Assembly: GCF_963678635.1 (NCBI RefSeq)
Contig: NC_087067.1
Coordinates: 17,375,018-17,429,638, forward strand
Direction: 5' to 3'
From: Symsagittifera roscoffensis
Lineage: Eukaryota; Xenacoelomorpha; Acoela; Convolutidae
Length of the DNA: 54,621 nt
Shown here: positions 53,401-54,621 of the stretch, piece after piece
How the letters are laid out: every line of letters begins with the position of its first letter
How positions within the stretch are numbered: the stretch's first letter is position 1
Notes under the pieces: generated by a model
Told to the model about the DNA's origin: nothing
The model's database searches: none
The model's input: the letters and a program-made list of their open reading frames with translations, nothing else
Position numbers and translations under genes: made by a program

Positions 53401-54607
53401 TGCTAGTGTTATAAAGTGCTTAAAATCTGAATTTTGCTGAACGAACCCATTTGAATGTTCTTAACTAGCAAATGGTGAAATCGCGTCACAAGCTGAATGA
53501 AACGGTAATTTCTAATTTTAGAACGAACCTTAAAACAGCGTGGAAAAAATGACGATGAAGATGAAGATTCTCTGAGTCTTCAAATTTCAAAAAGTTTCGC
53601 CGACACTTTGGCTCTCACAGAAATGTCTTTCTCAGATGCGAAGAAACTAGGTGGCAAATCAACCATACCGATGGAACAAGAGATGTTCAAGAAGTTCAAC
53701 ACGATCGAAGAGCATTTTGCGACTATTAGTCAGAAGGAACAGATTTCCTATTCGATCACGTTGTCTGGAAAAGTGTTCTACAGCGAACATATTGATAAGT
53801 GGGTGTTTTTGAAAGTTGTTTACACTAGATAGCAGCCTAGTGTGTTAGTGCGAACCTTCTTTTTTGTAAACTAACTCCCAAATAAAAGTGTTCATTAAAA
53901 GTGTTCACTTGTGTTTGTACCTTTATGCCATAATCACAATCTGTAGCATTGGAAGTTTCATAGCATCTGTTCTCTGCTTTATGTGTGACTAGTGTTCATT
54001 ATTTATTTAGCGTCCGTGGCTAAGTGATTAGTGCGTGAGACTTATATTCTTAGGTCACAGGATCGAAACCGAGACCGTGTGGAATTTTTACTAATTTGAG
54101 GCTTATTTTGACTTTTTTATTGCACTTGATAATAGAGCTGCTTTTTGGCGTGTTCTTTCTAGTGTTTGCGAAGCGAAGCTTCGGCTCTGTTTTATATTTG
54201 CCACGTTAAGATTACGCCTTGAATAAACACGTAGAGGGAGCAGTAAGAAGTGTCCCTTTGGTTGAAGCAATTGGTGGCAAAAATTGTACACAAATGTACA
54301 GAGCCTAAAATAAGCAAAATAATTGTCAAGACTAAAATTGTGAGCTTTTTTTTGCTGTCAGAAAAAAAGTACGGTAAATAATTTAGGAGTAGGAGTTGAA
54401 AAGCTGTCTCTTTTATTTTAGAAGTTGGAGTTGTCTCAACTGGCTCTGTGACTGGGTGACTCGCGACAACACAAGTTCAAGTTTGACAGCTTCTACCCGA
54501 CCAAGTGGCTTCCAAAAACTGGACGTGTCCCCAAACCTGTTAGCCAACGCTTCCTGGAACTACTTAGTCTCGTGGAACGGGTGGCCTGAACGTCTATCAG
54601 AGCAACT
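35251..54607 (+). CDS. CPLANE1: CPLANE1 (C5orf42/JBTS17), 5' half of gene, 17 exons
   Basis: The N-terminus matches vertebrate CPLANE1 closely in spacing and character. It starts with the same M-x-x-x-L-x-x-L pattern and a tryptophan at the same place, continues with an LxGVLxxGxxFxF beta-propeller strand in exon 2, and has the THS...DGF...FRF segment in exon 6. Joining 17 exons by GT-AG introns keeps one frame for about 1,570 codons; human CPLANE1 is about 3,200 residues, so the gene continues beyond the window. The family acts with INTU, FUZ and WDPCP at basal bodies to recruit IFT-A proteins for cilium assembly; human defects cause Joubert and OFD6 syndromes. Introns range from 74 bp to about 2.9 kb and hold many repeats. 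No other host gene is nearby. The exon coordinates are given separately; exon ends are by splice phase, not by transcript data. Confidence 0.85.
35554..35667 (+). CDS. CPLANE1: CPLANE1 exon 2
   Basis: Follows TGTTTTTAG and ends before GTAAGA; the phase matches exon 1. It encodes a beta-propeller-like strand (LSSGTIFTFDF). The preceding intron is only 74 bp. Confidence 0.85.
36195..36310 (+). repeat. Intronic repeat family R1, short copy
   Basis: The words TTTGACTTTTGATTT, TCCATTTCCTTTGTTATAA, AAGGCAGACTCC and CAAACAGCAAAAA align with copies at 41870-42160 and 43870-44150. A TTCCAG before it looks like a splice acceptor but belongs to the repeat. Confidence 0.5.
36910..37170 (+). repeat. tRNA-derived SINE, copy 1
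   Basis: A box B (GGGTTCGAAATTG, 36964-36976) follows a tRNA-like head. The body shares GCTCATGTTTTGTCGGCTCAG and GCCACATCG with the copy at 45690-46050. No long 3' tail is evident. Confidence 0.55.
38591..38763 (+). CDS. CPLANE1: CPLANE1 exon 3
   Basis: Follows CTGTTTCAG and takes up the one-base phase left by exon 2. The donor GTGAAC at 38764 leaves phase 0; it is weaker than most in the gene, so the end is less sure. It encodes a further propeller strand (SVLIVTAALNVYFIQL). Confidence 0.7.
38966..39063 (+). CDS. CPLANE1: CPLANE1 exon 4
   Basis: Follows GTATATAG and ends before a perfect GTGAGT. Phase 0 in, two bases carried out. It encodes 32 residues of strand-like character (CRCIVLVFQP). 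Confidence 0.75.
39235..39546. mobile_element. hAT-like MITE, 312 bp, with 8-bp target duplication
   Basis: It starts CAGGGGCGGATCTAAG, a start common to non-autonomous hAT elements, and its end carries the related CCGCCCCCTAAATCTG in reverse. GTCTTATA (39227-39234) before and GTCTTATC (39547-39554) after look like an 8-bp target duplication with one change. It has no coding capacity. Confidence 0.7.
39607..39835. mobile_element. Possible second MITE
   Basis: It begins CAGTGGCTTGCGCGGGAATT, similar to the start of many short DNA transposons, and has a compact body with a TGCCCCCTC near the end. I found no clear terminal inverted repeat or target duplication, so the limits are rough. Confidence 0.35.
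40110..40424 (+). CDS. CPLANE1: CPLANE1 exon 5
   Basis: Follows TTGTATCAG, fits the incoming phase and ends before GTATTT. It encodes the last propeller strands, including ALQFSADSSLLLVLTKEG, which resembles the matching human segment before the HS...DGY block. Confidence 0.8.
40748..41707 (+). CDS. CPLANE1: CPLANE1 exon 6, largest exon
   Basis: 960 bases after GATTTCAG, ending before GTGAGT. It opens with the block equivalent to the human KAHS...DGY...LRF segment and continues with a serine/arginine-rich linker (residues around 400-440) and a helical region. Phases match on both sides. Confidence 0.85.
41760..42160 (+). repeat. Intronic repeat family R1, long copy
   Basis: It shares GACTCTTATATAGGT, TTAATTATCAGAT, TCCCAG, GATCCAGTT, TTGGGTTAATTTTA and ATAAATTGTTCTA in order with 43860-44150. 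Its class is unknown and it is non-coding. Confidence 0.6.
42240..42346 (+). repeat. Two direct copies of a 45-bp unit with a perfect palindrome
   Basis: The unit TTCCAACTGTCAGTTGGATA with TGTTTCTGTTATAGATTTTT occurs twice, 61 bases apart. It opens with the 15-bp inverted repeat CCAACTG-T-CAGTTGG. Confidence 0.75.
42774..43236 (+). CDS. CPLANE1: CPLANE1 exon 7
   Basis: Follows CTATTTCAG and ends before GTAAGT at phase 0. It encodes about 154 helical residues (for example LSMLYFFLENYDIKNVLQLI). Confidence 0.85.
43860..44150 (+). repeat. Intronic repeat family R1, long copy
   Basis: This is the partner of 41760-42160 and keeps the same order of conserved words at roughly 80% identity by eye. 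Confidence 0.6.
45029..45507 (+). CDS. CPLANE1: CPLANE1 exon 8
   Basis: Follows TTGCTCCAG, phase 0, and ends before GTAAAT with two bases carried. It encodes alpha-solenoid-like helices (LALSLMFVCGLFTEAAKFCQ). Confidence 0.85.
45690..46050 (+). repeat. tRNA-derived SINE, copy 2
   Basis: An A-box-like TGGCGTAGAGATAAC (45726-45740) and a good B box GGTTCGAGTCC (45769-45779) are followed by a T run and by the same body as copy 1 (CTTATGTTTTATCGGCTCAG, GCCACATCGGG). Confidence 0.6.
46060..46370 (+). repeat. Intronic repeat family R1, partial copy
   Basis: It repeats the left end of the family (AGTAATGAACGTGGTGAC, GACTCTTATATAGGTCTT), also seen at 41795-41830. Weak matches to the middle follow, with an unrelated stretch at 46143-46250. 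Confidence 0.5.
47285..47361 (+). CDS. CPLANE1: CPLANE1 exon 9
   Basis: A short 77-base exon after ACGTTTTAG, ending before GTAAGG. The phase in and out fits exons 8 and 10. Confidence 0.8.
47473..47849 (+). CDS. CPLANE1: CPLANE1 exon 10
   Basis: Follows CTATTTTCAG and ends before GTGAGT at phase 0. It encodes helical sequence beginning AFLMSLTQTDQIVRAMKELG. Confidence 0.85.
47875..47975 (+). repeat. Short local duplication
   Basis: CCAAATAAAATTTATAG and AAAAGAAGGATATGTG each occur twice within 100 bases, just after the exon 10 donor. Confidence 0.6.
48408..48593 (+). CDS. CPLANE1: CPLANE1 exon 11
   Basis: Follows CCTTTTAG, phase 0, and ends before GTAACC. It encodes 62 residues including CLRSTLFVMWMTHCRDQF. 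The donor is non-consensus at +4 to +6, so its end is a little less sure. Confidence 0.8.
48901..49053 (+). CDS. CPLANE1: CPLANE1 exon 12
   Basis: Follows TACTTTACAG and ends before GTAAAT; phase 0 at both ends. It encodes 51 residues rich in tryptophan (WDSWEAAIHWANFLLPF). Confidence 0.85.
49190..49472 (+). repeat. Direct duplication, left copy
   Basis: This stretch of about 283 bases is repeated at 50558-50889 at roughly 85-90% identity (GCCAAAATTTGCGTTTTTTT through ACACAGACTATTATTG). The two copies bracket the retroelement fragment. Confidence 0.75.
49473..50557 (+). mobile_element. 3' end of an LTR retroelement (pol tail and LTR), truncated
   Basis: The left half is open for 178-192 codons of Lys/Ser/Thr-rich sequence (to 50014), then continues in another frame to 50220. 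This looks like the disordered tail of a pol protein; no domain is recognisable. A purine run GAGAGGGGGAA at 50310-50320 fits a polypurine tract. The sequence after it, with AATAAA at about 50442-50447 and ending GGGTATGACA near 50556, fits an LTR. Only the 3' end of an element remains. Confidence 0.55.
50558..50889 (+). repeat. Direct duplication, right copy
   Basis: This is the partner of 49190-49472. It is longer because of two internal repeats: AGTGTATATTGGAGCCTA is partly doubled, as is the TTTTTTTCCAACC stretch. Confidence 0.75.
51786..51956 (+). CDS. CPLANE1: CPLANE1 exon 13
   Basis: Follows GGTTGTAG and ends before GTAAGT, phase 0. The preceding 2.7-kb intron holds the retroelement 3' end and its flanking duplication. 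Confidence 0.8.
52328..52478 (+). CDS. CPLANE1: CPLANE1 exon 14
   Basis: Follows ATATTTAG and ends before GTGATG with one base carried. It encodes a lysine-rich stretch, then GEVFTLFVNKQRAKRSY. Confidence 0.8.
52854..53156 (+). CDS. CPLANE1: CPLANE1 exon 15
   Basis: Follows ATGTTTCAG and ends before GTGAGT with one base carried. An internal CAGGTAAAT at about 52995 could be an alternative donor, but reading through it stays open and ends at a better donor. Confidence 0.8.
53309..53365 (+). repeat. Three tandem copies of a 19-bp unit
   Basis: AAATACAAGCGAAAGATTT occurs three times in a row, with one A/G change in the first copy and one T/C change at the end. It lies in intron 15. Confidence 0.9.
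53522..53798 (+). CDS. CPLANE1: CPLANE1 exon 16
   Basis: Follows CTAATTTTAG in the right phase. It contains an acidic run (DDEDEDS). The donor is placed at GTGGGT (53799), chosen because it matches the phase of exon 17. Confidence 0.75.
54010..54080 (+). repeat. tRNA-like sequence (tRNA pseudogene or SINE head)
   Basis: GTGGCTAAGTGATTAG (54016-54031) fits box A and GATCGAAACC (54061-54070) fits box B. The distance between them suits a tRNA, and a possible anticodon stem lies between. The acceptor ends do not pair, so it is not a functional tRNA gene. Confidence 0.55.
54422..54607 (+). CDS. CPLANE1: CPLANE1 exon 17 (last in window)
   Basis: Follows TTTATTTTAG and continues the frame with SWSCLNWLCDWVTRDN. 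GTATGT at 54608 is a likely donor; otherwise the exon runs off the window edge. Confidence 0.75.
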
Positions 54608-54621
54608 GTATGTTGTAATGC

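Noticed and set aside
54010-54080. Functional tRNA gene
   Set aside because: Box A and B fit, but the acceptor ends do not pair, and similar tRNA heads in this window belong to SINEs.

Overview
The window is invertebrate-animal nuclear DNA. A conserved ciliary gene with GT-AG introns fills the right third, and nested retrotransposons fill the left half. I cannot name the species or phylum. There are no bacterial features.

Layout. (1) Bases 97-24581 are one very large Ty3/gypsy LTR retrotransposon coded on the minus strand ('element A'). Its two 884-bp LTRs (97-980 and 23698-24581) differ at only about ten positions. Read on the minus strand, it has a 5' LTR, a 3.2-kb untranslated leader full of repeated short motifs, gag, protease, RT-RNase H and a truncated integrase. 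Downstream of pol lies about 10 kb of extra coding sequence: a diverged OARD1/TARG1-like macrodomain ORF, a 546-codon ORF ending in an SGNH (GDSL) hydrolase domain, and a 435-codon ORF followed in the same frame, after one TAA codon, by a 1,954-codon ORF. An LTR retrotransposon carrying a macrodomain, two SGNH modules and a polyprotein of about 2,390 codons where env might be expected is the most novel thing in the window. (2) Element A sits inside an older opposite-strand LTR (1-96 plus 24582-24699). That LTR lies in the gag-protease remnant of another minus-strand gypsy element (24700 to about 26060). A further solo LTR (18449-19369) of the older type has landed antisense inside element A's gag, giving a four-layer nest.

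(3) Bases 26340-27300 are a degenerate 43-bp minisatellite of about 22 units, each an imperfect palindrome. Bases 27300-29760 are non-coding and hold two diverged copies of a roughly 300-bp repeat. (4) About 29770-34341 is a decayed CR1/Jockey-type LINE with an intact ORF1 (an SGNH-esterase type) and a broken endonuclease-RT ORF2.

(5) From 35251 to the right edge, on the plus strand, lies the first half of CPLANE1 (C5orf42/JBTS17), a basal-body protein of the CPLANE complex that acts in ciliogenesis and planar polarity. I could join 17 exons (about 1,570 codons) with every splice phase matching. Its introns hold tRNA-derived SINEs, a hAT-like MITE, several short dispersed repeat families and a retroelement 3' end.

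How the parts relate. CPLANE1 is the only host gene I can support. Within element A, gag, protease and pol are the standard replication genes. This copy's pol is broken by at least three frame lesions and has lost the integrase catalytic core, yet the accessory ORFs downstream are long and open. Either the accessory module was under selection until recently, or the element inserted recently, perhaps with proteins supplied by a relative.
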